From Clostridiales bacterium (GTDB lineage: Bacteria; Bacillota; Clostridia; Oscillospirales; Acutalibacteraceae): DNA of 64,000 nt. The notes under the pieces are model-generated. The model saw nothing but the letters and a program-made list of their open reading frames with translations. It did no database searches and had not been told where the DNA came from. The position numbers were made by a program, and so were the translations under genes. Location of the stretch: contig JAILOG010000006.1 of NCBI GenBank assembly GCA_024690965.1, forward strand, positions 31,418-95,417. Reading direction: 5' to 3'. This document shows positions 26,732 to 35,550 of this stretch, one piece after another; the first letter of the stretch is position 1, and each line of letters starts with the position of its first letter.

Positions 26732-27865
26732 TCAGCGCACTTTGTCAAGTGTAGAGATCAGGTGTGCGAGATATTTTTGGATAGTTGTTACGTCTTCCAT
26801 ATTAACCTTGAAGTCATGATTTGCGTCTGAATTATCCTGTGACCAAGCGCCGTAACTCTGATGTGTTGTCAGATTTGCCATAATCTTCTGCAAAGATGTT
26901 ACATCTTCCATGTTAACAAAGCCGTCGCAGTTAACGTCGCCGTAAAGTGCCTTTTGCTCAGACTCAGTATTGGTTGAGGTGTCTGTTGTGGTATCTGTTT
27001 CGGTTTCCGTCTCTGTCTCGGTCTCGGTTTCTGTTTCCGTATCAGAAGGAAGACCGTCAACAGTCAGGTTTTTCAAATCTACATCAAAGTTAAAGGTATA
27101 ACCCGATGTCATCAAAATATCCCAAATAACGCCGAATATATCATTATCTGCCTCTAAACCTACAGCGTTCGCGAACGCCTCTTTGGTAAGACCGCTTTCC
27201 GCAATATAACCGGCTTCTACTCTGCGTTGAAGATGAGCCGTTGTGTCTACCACTGTTGTAATATCAAAGTTGAGCAGGCAGAACACATTGCTTATTTCTT
27301 TTCCGTCAACATCAACTGAATCTCTGTTAATATGTGCTTTTTTGCCTATGTACTTAAGCTCTTCAGGGGTAGAATTAATACCGTCTTTTACAAGCGTAAC
27401 ATCATCTATAGACACGGTGTATTCTACGGGTATTGGGGGCAATGCCTCCAAAGCGCTGTCAAGGAAAACTGAACCGATTGTAATCGCGGTCTCCCATTTA
27501 GATATATCTACGCCGAATCCTTTCAACAATGAAACGATATTCTTTGAGTTGAAGCCGTATTCTTTGAGCTTTTTGAATTCAAGGTTATATTTAATATCAA
27601 CTGTTCCTGCCTCTTTATCAAGCGCCATAACAGTAAACTCAAAGCCAAATGCGTGCCACAAATTAGAAATATCTTCTTTTGTATCGGCTTTAATAGCGCC
27701 CTTTTTAAGTATAACAAGCGAATTTTCCGCTATCTCGGTGGTGCCGGCAACAGGCTTTCCGTTAACATAAGCATAAGCCGCAGGGGCTATTGCTATTGTA
27801 CCCACAACCACAAGTGCTACAAGTAAATAAGCAACAACTTTGTTTTTTAAATTTGAAGTTCTCAT
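26732..27865 (-). CDS. secreted dockerin protein, unknown N-terminal domain
   Basis: 377 residues. The signal peptide ends near APAAYA (residue 31). Residues about 32-265 are a domain I do not recognise, with alternating strands and the phrase FAVMALDKEAGTVDIKYNLEF-like pattern of a beta-rich extracellular fold. A run of TE/TD pairs (about residues 272-300) is the linker. A type I dockerin closes the protein (about 308-372: GDVNCDGFVNMEDVTSLQKI and KVNMEDVTTIQKYLAHL). Its dockerin is close in sequence to that of the neighbour at 24672, so both may bind the same cohesin. A strong promoter lies at 27928-27956. Start is ATG 27865 with AGGAGG upstream. Confidence 0.85.
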   Translation of the reverse strand: MRTSNLKNKVVAYLLVALVVVGTIAIAPAAYAYVNGKPVAGTTEIAENSLVILKKGAIKADTKEDISNLWHAFGFEFTVMALDKEAGTVDIKYNLEFKKLKEYGFNSKNIVSLLKGFGVDISKWETAITIGSVFLDSALEALPPIPVEYTVSIDDVTLVKDGINSTPEELKYIGKKAHINRDSVDVDGKEISNVFCLLNFDITTVVDTTAHLQRRVEAGYIAESGLTKEAFANAVGLEADNDIFGVIWDILMTSGYTFNFDVDLKNLTVDGLPSDTETETETETETETETDTTTDTSTNTESEQKALYGDVNCDGFVNMEDVTSLQKIMANLTTHQSYGAWSQDNSDANHDFKVNMEDVTTIQKYLAHLISTLDKVR

Positions 27866-27922
27866 TTTAATCTCCTCCTAAAAGTAATTTTGAATTTGAA
27901 TCATGCAAATCACAACTCACTG

Positions 27923-27956
27923 TTTACATTTTAATGTAAAATATGTCTGTTGTCAA
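27923..27956 (-). promoter_or_regulatory. promoter with overlapping palindrome, dockerin gene
   Basis: TTGACA (27951-27956), a 17-base spacer and TAAAAT (27928-27933). The -10 box sits inside the palindrome TTTACAT-TTTA-ATGTAAA (27923-27940), a possible operator. Confidence 0.65.
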
Positions 27957-28000
27957 TAGAATCGTAAATAATTTTGGTTGGAATAATTTGTTTTTTATAA

Positions 28001-28038
28001 AAAGCAACACCGCCAAGCCGTGACGGCAGGCGGTGTTC
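28001..28038 (-). terminator. terminator of the rplK-rplA operon
   Basis: Stem AACACCGCC/GGCGGTGTT with an inner GCCGT/CGGC pairing, followed on the minus strand by GCTTTTTATAAAAAAC. It lies 17 bases after the rplA stop. Confidence 0.9.
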
Positions 28039-28054
28039 AAATGTTTTAAAATTA

Positions 28055-28747
28055 TCAGCTGATCTTTGCGGGGTTGATGCGCACGCCGGGACCCATTGTG
28101 GGGGCAACGGCACAGCTTTTGATGTACTGACCCTTTGCTGCTGCAGGCTTTGCCTTTATTATAGCGCCGAGAAGTGTATCAAAATTCTCTTTGAGCTTTT
28201 CTTTGCCGAAGCTTGCTTTGCCTATGGGGCAGTGGATTATATTTGTTTTGTCAAGACGGTACTCTATTTTACCTGCCTTTGCGTCGTTTATAGCTCTCGC
28301 GATATCAGGTGTAACGGTGCCTGCCTTGGGGTTAGGCATAAGACCGCGGGGACCGAGGATCTTACCGAGACGTCCTACAAGACCCATCATATCGGGTGTT
28401 GTAACAAGAACGTCAAAGTCTGTCCAACCTTCGGACATGATCTTTTGTGTCATATCCTCAGCGCCTACAAAATCCGCGCCTGCTTCCTGTGCCAGCTTTT
28501 CGTTGTCGCCCTTGCAGATTGCAAGAACTCTTACGGTTTTGCCGGTTCCGTTAGGAAGAACTATTGCGCCTCTAACCTGCTGGTCTGCGTGACGTCCGTC
28601 TACGCCGAGTTTTACGTGAACTTCTACAGTTTCGTCAAACTTTGCCTTGGCTGATTTTACACACAAGTCAAGAGCTTCGTCTATATCATATACTTTTGCT
28701 TTGTCGATAGCTTTTACGCTGTCAACGTATTTTTTACCGTGTTTCAT
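28055..28747 (-). CDS. rplA: 50S ribosomal protein L1
   Basis: 230 residues, full length. Typical phrases are [37 protein letters not shown] and the conserved C-terminal [15 protein letters not shown]1 forms the mobile stalk that handles exit-site tRNA and, in many bacteria, represses its own operon by binding the mRNA leader. It is the last gene of the rpmG-secE-nusG-rplK-rplA operon. ATG 28747 follows GGGAGGAT. Confidence 0.98.
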   Translation of the reverse strand: MKHGKKYVDSVKAIDKAKVYDIDEALDLCVKSAKAKFDETVEVHVKLGVDGRHADQQVRGAIVLPNGTGKTVRVLAICKGDNEKLAQEAGADFVGAEDMTQKIMSEGWTDFDVLVTTPDMMGLVGRLGKILGPRGLMPNPKAGTVTPDIARAINDAKAGKIEYRLDKTNIIHCPIGKASFGKEKLKENFDTLLGAIIKAKPAAAKGQYIKSCAVAPTMGPGVRINPAKIS

Positions 28748-28774
28748 TATTATCCTCCCTGTTGAGTGGAATTA

Positions 28775-29200
28775 TCAGTCAACGACCTCAACACCCATAC
28801 TGCGTGCTGTTCCCGCAATCATGCTCTCCGCAGTTTCTATAGTTGCCGCGTTTAAATCGGGCATCTTCTGCTGAGCAATCTTTCTGACCTGTTCACGGGT
28901 TATTTTGGCTACCTTTGTTTTGTTAGGTACGCCCGAGCCACTCTCTATGCCGCAAGCCTTTTTGATAAGAACGGCGGCGGGGGGAGTTTTTGTGATGAAT
29001 GTAAATGAACGATCCGCATAAACGGTGATAACAACAGGTATAATAAGACCCGCGTCGTTCTTTGTACGTTCATTAAATTCCTTAGTAAATGCCATAATGT
29101 TTACGCCATGTTGACCTAATGCAGGACCAACAGGCGGTGCCGGTGTTGCTTTGCCGGCAGGTATCTGCAGCTTAATAAAACCTGTTACCTTCTGAGCCAT
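28775..29200 (-). CDS. rplK: 50S ribosomal protein L11
   Basis: 141 residues. It starts [19 protein letters not shown], with the proline-rich [16 protein letters not shown] of the N-terminal domain and a C-terminal RNA-binding domain ([19 protein letters not shown]). It binds the GTPase centre of 23S rRNA. ATG 29200 is placed by GGAGGTG, about 10 bases upstream. The open frame to 29218 only covers that site. The 116-base gap before it (29201-29316) has a small hairpin (GCCGC/GCGGT) and might hold the L1 control site, but I cannot show that. Confidence 0.98.
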   Translation of the reverse strand: MAQKVTGFIKLQIPAGKATPAPPVGPALGQHGVNIMAFTKEFNERTKNDAGLIIPVVITVYADRSFTFITKTPPAAVLIKKACGIESGSGVPNKTKVAKITREQVRKIAQQKMPDLNAATIETAESMIAGTARSMGVEVVD

Positions 29201-29316
29201 TTTCTCTTGCACCTCCAAAATTCGTGGTTAAAGCGGAACACATTAAAAAGAATTTATGCTCCTCCCACAGGGGACCCATAAAGATCCCTCACAGCAACGA
29301 CCGCATAAGCGGCCAA

Positions 29317-29838
29317 TCATTCGTAAAGCTCAACCTGTGTAAGCTCAAGCTCTACCGGAGTTTCACGTCCGAACATAGATACGATCACTTTGACAAGATT
29401 CTTTTCGACATTAAGTGTTTCCACTGTGCCGATGAAATTATCAAGCGGTCCGTCTATTATACGAACACTGTCTCCCTCTGCGTAGTTGACCTCAACTACT
29501 CTGGTCTCTACGCCCATCTTGCGCACTTCCTCTTCTGAAAGGGGAACCGGCTTAGATGCGGGTCCGACAAATCCCGTGCATCCGCGTATATTTCTTACAA
29601 CGTGCCAGGTATCGTCGGTATACACCATTTTAACAAAAACATATCCCGGAAAAATCTTGCGTTCAACCTCTTTTTGTTTTCCGTCTACTGTTTCCACAAC
29701 TATCTCGGTGGGAACCCTTACGTCGGAAATCAAATCTTGGAGTCCGCGATTTTCCACTGTTTTTTCAAGGTTGCTTTTAACCTTGTTTTCATAACCCGAA
29801 TAGGTATGAACAACGTACCATTTCAGCTCTCCGGCCAT
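29317..29838 (-). CDS. nusG: transcription termination/antitermination factor NusG
   Basis: 173 residues. The NGN domain (about 1-115) begins [16 protein letters not shown] and contains [21 protein letters not shown]. The KOW domain (about 120-173) has [18 protein letters not shown]. NusG binds RNA polymerase and modulates pausing. The order secE-nusG-rplK-rplA is the standard bacterial one. ATG 29838 follows AAGGAGGAAC. Confidence 0.98.
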   Translation of the reverse strand: MAGELKWYVVHTYSGYENKVKSNLEKTVENRGLQDLISDVRVPTEIVVETVDGKQKEVERKIFPGYVFVKMVYTDDTWHVVRNIRGCTGFVGPASKPVPLSEEEVRKMGVETRVVEVNYAEGDSVRIIDGPLDNFIGTVETLNVEKNLVKVIVSMFGRETPVELELTQVELYE

Positions 29839-29860
29839 AATATGCTTGTTCCTCCTTTTA

Positions 29861-30127
29861 TCAGCTTACACTTATATTCATTACAAGCTGTAAAAGGGCA
29901 TACAGTCCGCGGTCCAAAGCAAAAATGAACAAACCGGCAATTATAACTATTGCAAGAACAACGCCTGTGTTCTTGAATGTTGCCTTTGGGGTAGGCCATA
30001 CGATCTTCTTGACTTCTCCCCAGCACGCGCGGAAATATTTTCCGATGGCAGCAAGCTTGCCCGGTTTTTTATCGGCTTTTTCGGCCTTTTTAGCCACAGC
30101 AGTCTTTTCTGCTTTTTTGTCACCCAT
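29861..30127 (-). CDS. secE: protein translocase subunit SecE
   Basis: 88 residues. A lysine- and alanine-rich cytoplasmic start is followed by the conserved amphipathic helix FRACWGEVKKIVWPTPKATF, then one membrane helix (VVLAIVIIAGLFIFALDRGL). SecE clamps SecY in the general secretion channel. The start at ATG 30127 is fixed by GGAGGG 8 bases upstream. The open frame continues to 30190 without a better site. It lies between rpmG and nusG. Confidence 0.96.
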   Translation of the reverse strand: MGDKKAEKTAVAKKAEKADKKPGKLAAIGKYFRACWGEVKKIVWPTPKATFKNTGVVLAIVIIAGLFIFALDRGLYALLQLVMNISVS

Positions 30128-30144
30128 AAGATATTTCCCTCCGC

Positions 30145-30294
30145 TTACTTTGTTTCTTTGTGCAGAGTATGCTTTTTGCAAAATCTGCAATACTTGTCCA
30201 TTTCGAGCCTATCAGGATCGTTCTTTTTGTTTTTCATAGTGTTGTAGTTGCGTTGTTTGCACTCTGTGCAGGCCAATGTAATTTTCACTCTCAT
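30145..30294 (-). CDS. rpmG: 50S ribosomal protein L33 (zinc-binding form)
   Basis: 49 residues: [20 protein letters not shown], then a lysine-rich strand and [16 protein letters not shown]. The two CxxC pairs (CTEC and CRFC) mark the zinc-containing form. Zinc-free paralogues made under zinc limitation lack them. ATG 30294 follows GGGAGGTG. It is the first gene of the secE-nusG operon. Confidence 0.97.
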   Translation of the reverse strand: MRVKITLACTECKQRNYNTMKNKKNDPDRLEMDKYCRFCKKHTLHKETK

Positions 30295-30379
30295 TGTAGC
30301 GGCACCTCCCGTTTTATCGGTAATTTTAGCCTCCCTCAAAAGGGCACAAAAAAATAAACCCCTTTTTCGAGGTGAAGAT

Positions 30380-30408
30380 ATATTATCACATATTCTTTTC
30401 CACGTCAA
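30380..30408 (-). promoter_or_regulatory. promoter of the rpmG-rplA operon
   Basis: TTGACG (30403-30408), a 17-base spacer and TAATAT (30380-30385). The leader between it and rpmG (about 80 bases) can form a stem CCTC.AAAAGGG / CCCTTTTGAGG. Confidence 0.75.
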
Positions 30409-30432
30409 GGGATTTTTTTATATTTTTTATTT

Positions 30433-31221
30433 TTATTGGGCATTTTTCAAAGTGTCTGATATAAAGCTGCGTTTTTTTGCTTTTTCCTTTTCAGGTTTTA
30501 CCTTTTTGTCCTTAAACTTGAGCGCGTTTATCCAAGCTTTTTTCATATCGTCATTTAAATACTCGTTTAATATCTCTCTGTCCTGATCGGGAACAGAGTT
30601 TAATATAACTATCGTTATGCATGAGCGCACGCTTAAGTCACCGTAATCGTATTGATTGCAAAGCACCTCTGCAAGCTTTTTAATCGTCGCTTTGTCTTTT
30701 GATTTAAGTAAGGCGTTTACTTTTGAAACAACGTGTTCTCTTCCGAATGTAACTGCCCTGAACGGAACAAAGTTCATTTCTTCATATTTTATTTCATCTT
30801 TAAGCTCCGGGAAAACCGTTACAAGTCTTTTGTAAAAGAAAATGGGATCGCCGTTTCCGTCCTCGCCCTTTACGCGCTTGCGTTGCTGTTTTAAAACGAC
30901 CTTTTTATCGGTATCAACAGTGTCTATAAAATCGCGCGCGATATCGTCGGCGTGTTTAAGATCATCTGCGGCAGGGTCAAATATCCAGGTTGAAAGCTTC
31001 TTCCATTCGTTGTCGGGTTCACCTTCTGACACAGCACAGCTTCTCAAAATCATATGCTTTTTTTCTTTTTCGTACACTACGCTGTAAGCAAGATTTTCGC
31101 TTATGTAAAGCGAGCTTAAATTATCATCACCGGAATTGCTTACGTTTTGTCTTTTATATCCTTTTGGCTCAAGCGCCTTATAAAGCTTCACGTTTATTGC
31201 GTCAAATGCCTTTGTTACCAA
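30433..31221 (-). CDS. uncharacterised soluble protein
   Basis: About 262 residues. I do not recognise a family. It is soluble and charged, with a lysine-rich C-terminal tail (about 240-262). The middle (for example YSVVYEKEKKHMILRSCAVSE) looks like mixed strands, and the later part (STWIFDPAADDLKHADDIARDF, then helices around AEVLCNQYDYGDLSVRSCITI) looks helical. The pattern suggests an N-terminal alpha/beta module and a C-terminal helical module. The frame opens at TTG 31254 without a ribosome binding site. TTG 31221 lies about 10 bases after AAGGA and is my preferred start. It lies between the glycosyltransferase gene and the rpmG promoter. Confidence 0.65.
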   Translation of the reverse strand: MVTKAFDAINVKLYKALEPKGYKRQNVSNSGDDNLSSLYISENLAYSVVYEKEKKHMILRSCAVSEGEPDNEWKKLSTWIFDPAADDLKHADDIARDFIDTVDTDKKVVLKQQRKRVKGEDGNGDPIFFYKRLVTVFPELKDEIKYEEMNFVPFRAVTFGREHVVSKVNALLKSKDKATIKKLAEVLCNQYDYGDLSVRSCITIVILNSVPDQDREILNEYLNDDMKKAWINALKFKDKKVKPEKEKAKKRSFISDTLKNAQ

Positions 31222-31287
31222 TAAAATCACGTCCTTATAATTATTACCGTGCAATTATATCACAGTTTTTGCGCTTTGTCATTATAT

Positions 31288-32481
31288 TTATTTAAGTATT
31301 TGGCAAAGCTCGTTATATAAGCTTTCCGCAGATCTGTATTTGCTTACACGCTTACAGTTTTCCTTCATTTCGCTCAGCTTATCTTTATCGTTCAAAAGTC
31401 CGTCCACTATTTGACGGCAATTATTCTTATCTATTTTCACCGCCGCGTTATTGCTGATAAGAAATTGGGAATTATCTTCCTCCTGCCCGGGGAACGCTTT
31501 GAATATAGCAAGAGGCAATCCGCTTGCCAGGCTTTCCGAAACGGTAAGTCCGCCCGGCTTTGTAACTATCATATCGGAGATATGCATATATTTATTTACT
31601 TCGTTTGTGTAGTAAATAAGTACTGTTTTTTTGGGACTTTTAGCCATTTTGGAACCAAGCTTATACTTAAGCTTGAGCTCATTTATGCTCTTTTTGAAAT
31701 CTGTCATTTCATCGGGCGTATTCTGACCCAAAAATATGCTGAAAGCGTTATAAAGCTTTTGATTTTTGCCTGTTATCACTATTATCTGAAAATCGGTCTC
31801 GGATGTGTTAATTTCGGCGTACAGTTTTAATATATCGGTAACGCCGAAGCTGCCTGCCATAATAAGCAGCGTAGGCAAATCAGCATTAAGCCCCATGCTT
31901 TCCAATTCGGCTTTTTTGTCGGTTTCCTCATAAAATTCGTCTTTTATCGGTATTCCGAGAACCATTATCCTGTCTTTATCCACACCGAGATTGCAAAGCT
32001 CGTCCTGCATTTTCTCGCTCGAAACAACATATTTTGTAATATTAGGGTGCAGATACATCATATGCGGAGCGAAGTCGGTAATTATGCTTATAAGCGGTAT
32101 GTCTAAATTATACATCTTTTTAAGCTCAGCCATCATTTCGCCGGCAAACGCGTGTGTAGACACAATAGCGTCAGGTTTAAAATCTCTTAACAAAGGCAAA
32201 AGCCTTTTGCTGAACTTCGCTATGATATGCTCGGCTATGCCGTTCAAAGAATTTTGCTTATTGGTGGAGCGGTACAGCGCGCCGAAAAGCGCGGGCGTTT
32301 TTGTTACAAGCTGTTTATAGCCGCCCGATACGACCACATTAAGCGCGTGGCTTACATATTCTATACAATCTACGATTTGCGCATGAGAGGAAGAATCTTT
32401 CTTTTCTATTACCGATTTTAACGCGTGAGCGGCGCTCATATGTCCACCGCCCGTTGAAGCTGATAATATCAATACTTTCAT
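31288..32481 (-). CDS. MGDG synthase family diacylglycerol glycosyltransferase
   Basis: A 397-residue GT-B enzyme of the MGDG synthase/UgtP group. The N-terminal acceptor domain opens MKVLILSASTGGGHMSAAHAL. The hinge and nucleotide-sugar domain carry LGIPIKDEFYE, LLIMAGSFG and the donor-binding TKPGGLTVSESLASGLPLAIF. Such enzymes move glucose or galactose from a UDP-sugar to diacylglycerol at the inner membrane face, making glycolipids and lipoteichoic acid anchors. No membrane helix is present, as usual for the family. ATG 32481 has no obvious ribosome binding site. A terminator at 32561 separates it from argS. Confidence 0.88.
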   Translation of the reverse strand: MKVLILSASTGGGHMSAAHALKSVIEKKDSSSHAQIVDCIEYVSHALNVVVSGGYKQLVTKTPALFGALYRSTNKQNSLNGIAEHIIAKFSKRLLPLLRDFKPDAIVSTHAFAGEMMAELKKMYNLDIPLISIITDFAPHMMYLHPNITKYVVSSEKMQDELCNLGVDKDRIMVLGIPIKDEFYEETDKKAELESMGLNADLPTLLIMAGSFGVTDILKLYAEINTSETDFQIIVITGKNQKLYNAFSIFLGQNTPDEMTDFKKSINELKLKYKLGSKMAKSPKKTVLIYYTNEVNKYMHISDMIVTKPGGLTVSESLASGLPLAIFKAFPGQEEDNSQFLISNNAAVKIDKNNCRQIVDGLLNDKDKLSEMKENCKRVSKYRSAESLYNELCQILK

Positions 32482-32560
32482 TTAATACACAACCTTAATA
32501 ATTATTGCGCAATCACCTGATTATAAACGCAGGTCTAATGAATTTTATGTTTTCATAGGC

Positions 32561-32586
32561 AAAAAACACGCCTGAGCGTGTTTTTA
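32561..32586 (-). terminator. terminator at the end of argS
   Basis: Stem AAAAAACACGC/GCGTGTTTTT with a 4-base loop. It begins inside the argS stop region and is followed on the minus strand by TTTTTTGCC. It is symmetric. Confidence 0.88.
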
Positions 32587-34320
32587 CATAACCTCCGGCG
32601 CCTCGATATTGAACATATCGAGCACACAGGCTATAACTGTTTTTGTGCAATGGCACAGCATTAGGCGCGCGGCGGTAAGACCGCTGTCCTCGCCCTTTAC
32701 TCTGCATGCATTGTAAAAGCGGTGGAAAAGGGTCGCCAAATGAGTAACATACTTTGTGATTATCGTCGGGTCTAAATTCTTCGCCGAGGTGATTATCTCT
32801 TCCTCAAACATAGCAAGACAATCTATAAGTTCTTTTTCTTCGGGTTCACAAAGCTTCATAAGTTCTTCATCGTTACAAGGCCTAAGCTCAATTCCGCTGC
32901 TTTTAAGCGCTTTTATTATGCTGCAAATTCTCGCGTGGGCATATTGAACGTAATAAACCGGGTTTTGTGAATCTTCTTTTACCGCGATGTCCATATCAAA
33001 ATCCATTTGAGTGTTTGCCTCGCGCGTGTTAAACAAGAATCTCGCGCTGTCTATCGGCACTTCTTCAAGCAGATCTCCAAGCTGGATGGCTTTTCCCGTG
33101 CGCTTACTCATTCTTACAAGCTCGCCGTTTCTCATAAGCCTTACAAGCTGCATAAGCACTATATGCAGGCGGCTGCTGTCACACCCTACGGAGTCCATTG
33201 CGCCTTTAAGTCTCGCAACGTGTCCATGGTGGTCCGCGCCCCAAATATCAACGCATATATCAAAACCGCGTTTTTCAAACTTGTTGCGGTGATAAGCGAT
33301 ATCCGCCGCAAAATATGTGGGATTTCCATTGTTTCTGACAAGCACGTCATCTTTTAATTCAAGCTTGTCAATATCTGCCTGAGATTTTCCCTCAGAAAGT
33401 AATTTGTTTGTAAGAACTTCTTTATTTTTATACCACACGGCTCCGTCCTGCTCATAGGTGAGTCCTTTTTCTTTCAGGATATCTATTATTTCCTTTACTT
33501 CACCGTTGTTGTGAAGCTCGCTTTCAAAAAACCATTTGTCATAATGTATCTTATACTTTGCCGTATCCGACTGCATTTTTGCTATATTAATAGGAAGTGC
33601 GTAATCTACAAGCGCTTTCTTGCGTTCTTCTTCGGGTACGTTTACATATTTATCTTTGTTTATCTCAGCAAAAGCTTTTGCGTGGTCAATTATGTCTCCG
33701 CCTTGATATCCGTCCTCGGGGAATTCAACCGAGCTGTCAAATATCTGCAAATATCTTGCATTGAGAGAATTGGCGAATTTTTCTATTTGGTTTCCCGCGT
33801 CGTTTACGTAAAACTCACGCCAAACCTTATATCCCGCCTTGCCAAGAACGCCCGAAAGACAATCGCCCAATGCTCCGCCTCTGGCGTTTCCCATATGCAT
33901 AGGCCCCGTGGGGTTAGCGGAGATAAACTCCACCATTACCTTTTTCCCACTGCCGTAGTCTGATGAACCGTAATTTTTGCCGTCTTGCTCAATTTCTTTT
34001 AACACATCCGCGTAATATTGCGGCTTTAAAAAGAAATTCAAAAATCCGGGACCCGCTATCTCACATTTGTCTATAAGAGTACCGTCAAAACTTATGTTTT
34101 CTTTGATCGCCTGCGCTATTCTTATAGGCGCTGTTTTAAACGCGCCCGCAGAAGCCATCGCGGCGTTAGACGCGAAATCTCCGTGCGATTTATCAGCTGG
34201 GCGCTCAACAATAAACTGAGGCATTTGCGCATCTGCGAGAATATTCTTTTTCTGCGCCGCTTTTACGGCATTATCTATAGCTGTTCTTATTTGTAAAACA
34301 GCCTTTTGCGAAGTGTACAT
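32584..34320 (-). CDS. argS: arginine-tRNA ligase
   Basis: 578 residues, class I. The N-terminal ArgRS domain is followed by the HIGH equivalent HMGN in NPTGPMHMGNARGG, the WGADHHGH segment, the KMSKS-like RMSKRTGKAIQLGDLL and a C-terminal DALR anticodon-binding domain starting near residue 460 (VQYAHARICSIIKAL). It charges tRNA-Arg. ATG 34320 follows GAAAGGAAG. It is the last gene of an operon after DUF1934 and rsmE. DUF1934-argS adjacency is also seen in Bacillus (ywiB-argS). Confidence 0.97.
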   Translation of the reverse strand: MYTSQKAVLQIRTAIDNAVKAAQKKNILADAQMPQFIVERPADKSHGDFASNAAMASAGAFKTAPIRIAQAIKENISFDGTLIDKCEIAGPGFLNFFLKPQYYADVLKEIEQDGKNYGSSDYGSGKKVMVEFISANPTGPMHMGNARGGALGDCLSGVLGKAGYKVWREFYVNDAGNQIEKFANSLNARYLQIFDSSVEFPEDGYQGGDIIDHAKAFAEINKDKYVNVPEEERKKALVDYALPINIAKMQSDTAKYKIHYDKWFFESELHNNGEVKEIIDILKEKGLTYEQDGAVWYKNKEVLTNKLLSEGKSQADIDKLELKDDVLVRNNGNPTYFAADIAYHRNKFEKRGFDICVDIWGADHHGHVARLKGAMDSVGCDSSRLHIVLMQLVRLMRNGELVRMSKRTGKAIQLGDLLEEVPIDSARFLFNTREANTQMDFDMDIAVKEDSQNPVYYVQYAHARICSIIKALKSSGIELRPCNDEELMKLCEPEEKELIDCLAMFEEEIITSAKNLDPTIITKYVTHLATLFHRFYNACRVKGEDSGLTAARLMLCHCTKTVIACVLDMFNIEAPEVM

Positions 34321-34322
34321 CG

Positions 34323-34781
34323 TTATATACTTCCTTTCTCGTTCAGCTCGCCGTGCTGTGCGGTAAATTTAAAATATACAAGTATTTCGGCGTCGCTGTC
34401 AAGCTCTATTTTGTATTTTAAATCTATTTGTGTAAGCTCCGGGATATCTTTGATTACCAAATCAAGCGTATCTACACTCAATATCATTTTTCCCGCGGGG
34501 CTTGTGTAATCACAAACTGTTGTTTCTCCCTTTTTAAAAACCATTTTCGCTTTCAGAAAGCCTTGTCTTATAAGCTCTATGCATTCGCCGGAAACAATTT
34601 TGAGTATTTCTTTGTTTTCCCATTCCTCCGCGTCGTCATAATAGACCGTGTAGCTTATATACGTTTTGCCGTTTCGCTTTGTTTTTGCTGCAGGCACGCT
34701 TATTGAAGTTACTTCTTCGTCTCCAAGCATTATTTGGCGGCTTTCAAGCGTTACAATACAATTGTTGTTTATTTGGGGCAT
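34323..34781 (-). CDS. DUF1934 family protein
   Basis: A 152-residue all-beta protein predicted as a small lipocalin-like barrel. The family pattern is present: YTVYYDDAEEW, a turn, KIVSGECIELIRQG, FKKGETTVCDYTSPAGK and LKYKIELDSDAEILVYFKF. YwiB is the Bacillus member; its ligand is unknown. It is separated from argS by 2 bases, so co-translation is likely. ATG 34781 follows AAGGGGAGTG. Confidence 0.9.
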   Translation of the reverse strand: MPQINNNCIVTLESRQIMLGDEEVTSISVPAAKTKRNGKTYISYTVYYDDAEEWENKEILKIVSGECIELIRQGFLKAKMVFKKGETTVCDYTSPAGKMILSVDTLDLVIKDIPELTQIDLKYKIELDSDAEILVYFKFTAQHGELNEKGSI

Positions 34782-34806
34782 ATAACACTCCCCTTTTCAT
34801 TATTGT

Positions 34807-35529
34807 TTACATATTATCCGTTATGTGCATTATTATGCACAGCGCCGCCAAAGGCGCTGTTTCCGTTCTTAAAATCCTGTTGCCCAATGTGGCGCTATTA
34901 ATATTATTTTCATTAAGGTATTTGATCTCTTTGTCATCAAATCCGCCCTCACTACCCACAAACACACCAAGCGAAGATGTGTTTTTATCTATGAGCGAGT
35001 CTGTTTTTTCTCCGCCTTTTTCGTAATATACAATAGCTTTATCAAGACTTTGGGCATACTGCGCGGCCTCACGCAATGTCATAAGCGGTTTTATGCACGG
35101 TATTATCCCCCGCCGAGACTGCATTGCGGCGTTCTTTGCTATTTTCTGCCATCGGGCTGTCTTTTTTGCGAGCGTTTTTTCGTCGGGGCGTGAAATGCAC
35201 CTGTCCGTAATTATCGGCACTATCTCATAAACACCGAGCTCTACCGCTTTTTGTATTACGGTATCAATTTTATCGCTTTTTATCAGAGCCTGAAAAAGGG
35301 TTACTTTTATATTCGGCTCGGCGGCGTTTTTGTTAACGTCTTTAACCTTTACTTTGACTGAATCCGATGTAATTTCTATTATTTCACACTCATTAAAAAA
35401 GCCGTCCGACGTCGCTATAGTTATCATTTCGCCGGGCTTCATTCTCAGCGAGCGAGAAATATGGTCAGCGTCTTCCCCTGTAATTGTGTGGTAAGTGCTG
35501 ATTTTATCGGCAAAAAAGAGCGCTGACAT
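34807..35529 (-). CDS. rsmE: 16S rRNA (uracil-1498-N3)-methyltransferase
   Basis: 240 residues. The N-terminal PUA-like domain contains EDADHISRSLRMKPGE. The C-terminal SPOUT knot domain has the AdoMet-binding motifs GVFVGSEGGFDDKEI and ATLGNRILRTETAPLAAL. Positions such as QSRRGIIPCI are conserved substrate contacts. It methylates U1498 of 16S rRNA. ATG 35529 follows AAGGGGAAG. It is in an operon with the transpeptidase-like gene upstream and DUF1934-argS downstream. Confidence 0.96.
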   Translation of the reverse strand: MSALFFADKISTYHTITGEDADHISRSLRMKPGEMITIATSDGFFNECEIIEITSDSVKVKVKDVNKNAAEPNIKVTLFQALIKSDKIDTVIQKAVELGVYEIVPIITDRCISRPDEKTLAKKTARWQKIAKNAAMQSRRGIIPCIKPLMTLREAAQYAQSLDKAIVYYEKGGEKTDSLIDKNTSSLGVFVGSEGGFDDKEIKYLNENNINSATLGNRILRTETAPLAALCIIMHITDNM

Positions 35530-35550
35530 AATTCTTCCCCTTAAAACAGA

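Noticed and set aside
29201..29316. L1 or L10 type ribosomal protein leader in the nusG-rplK gap.
   Set aside because: A small hairpin and a GTGGGAGGAG phrase are visible, but I cannot match them to a known L1 binding site, so I do not annotate it.
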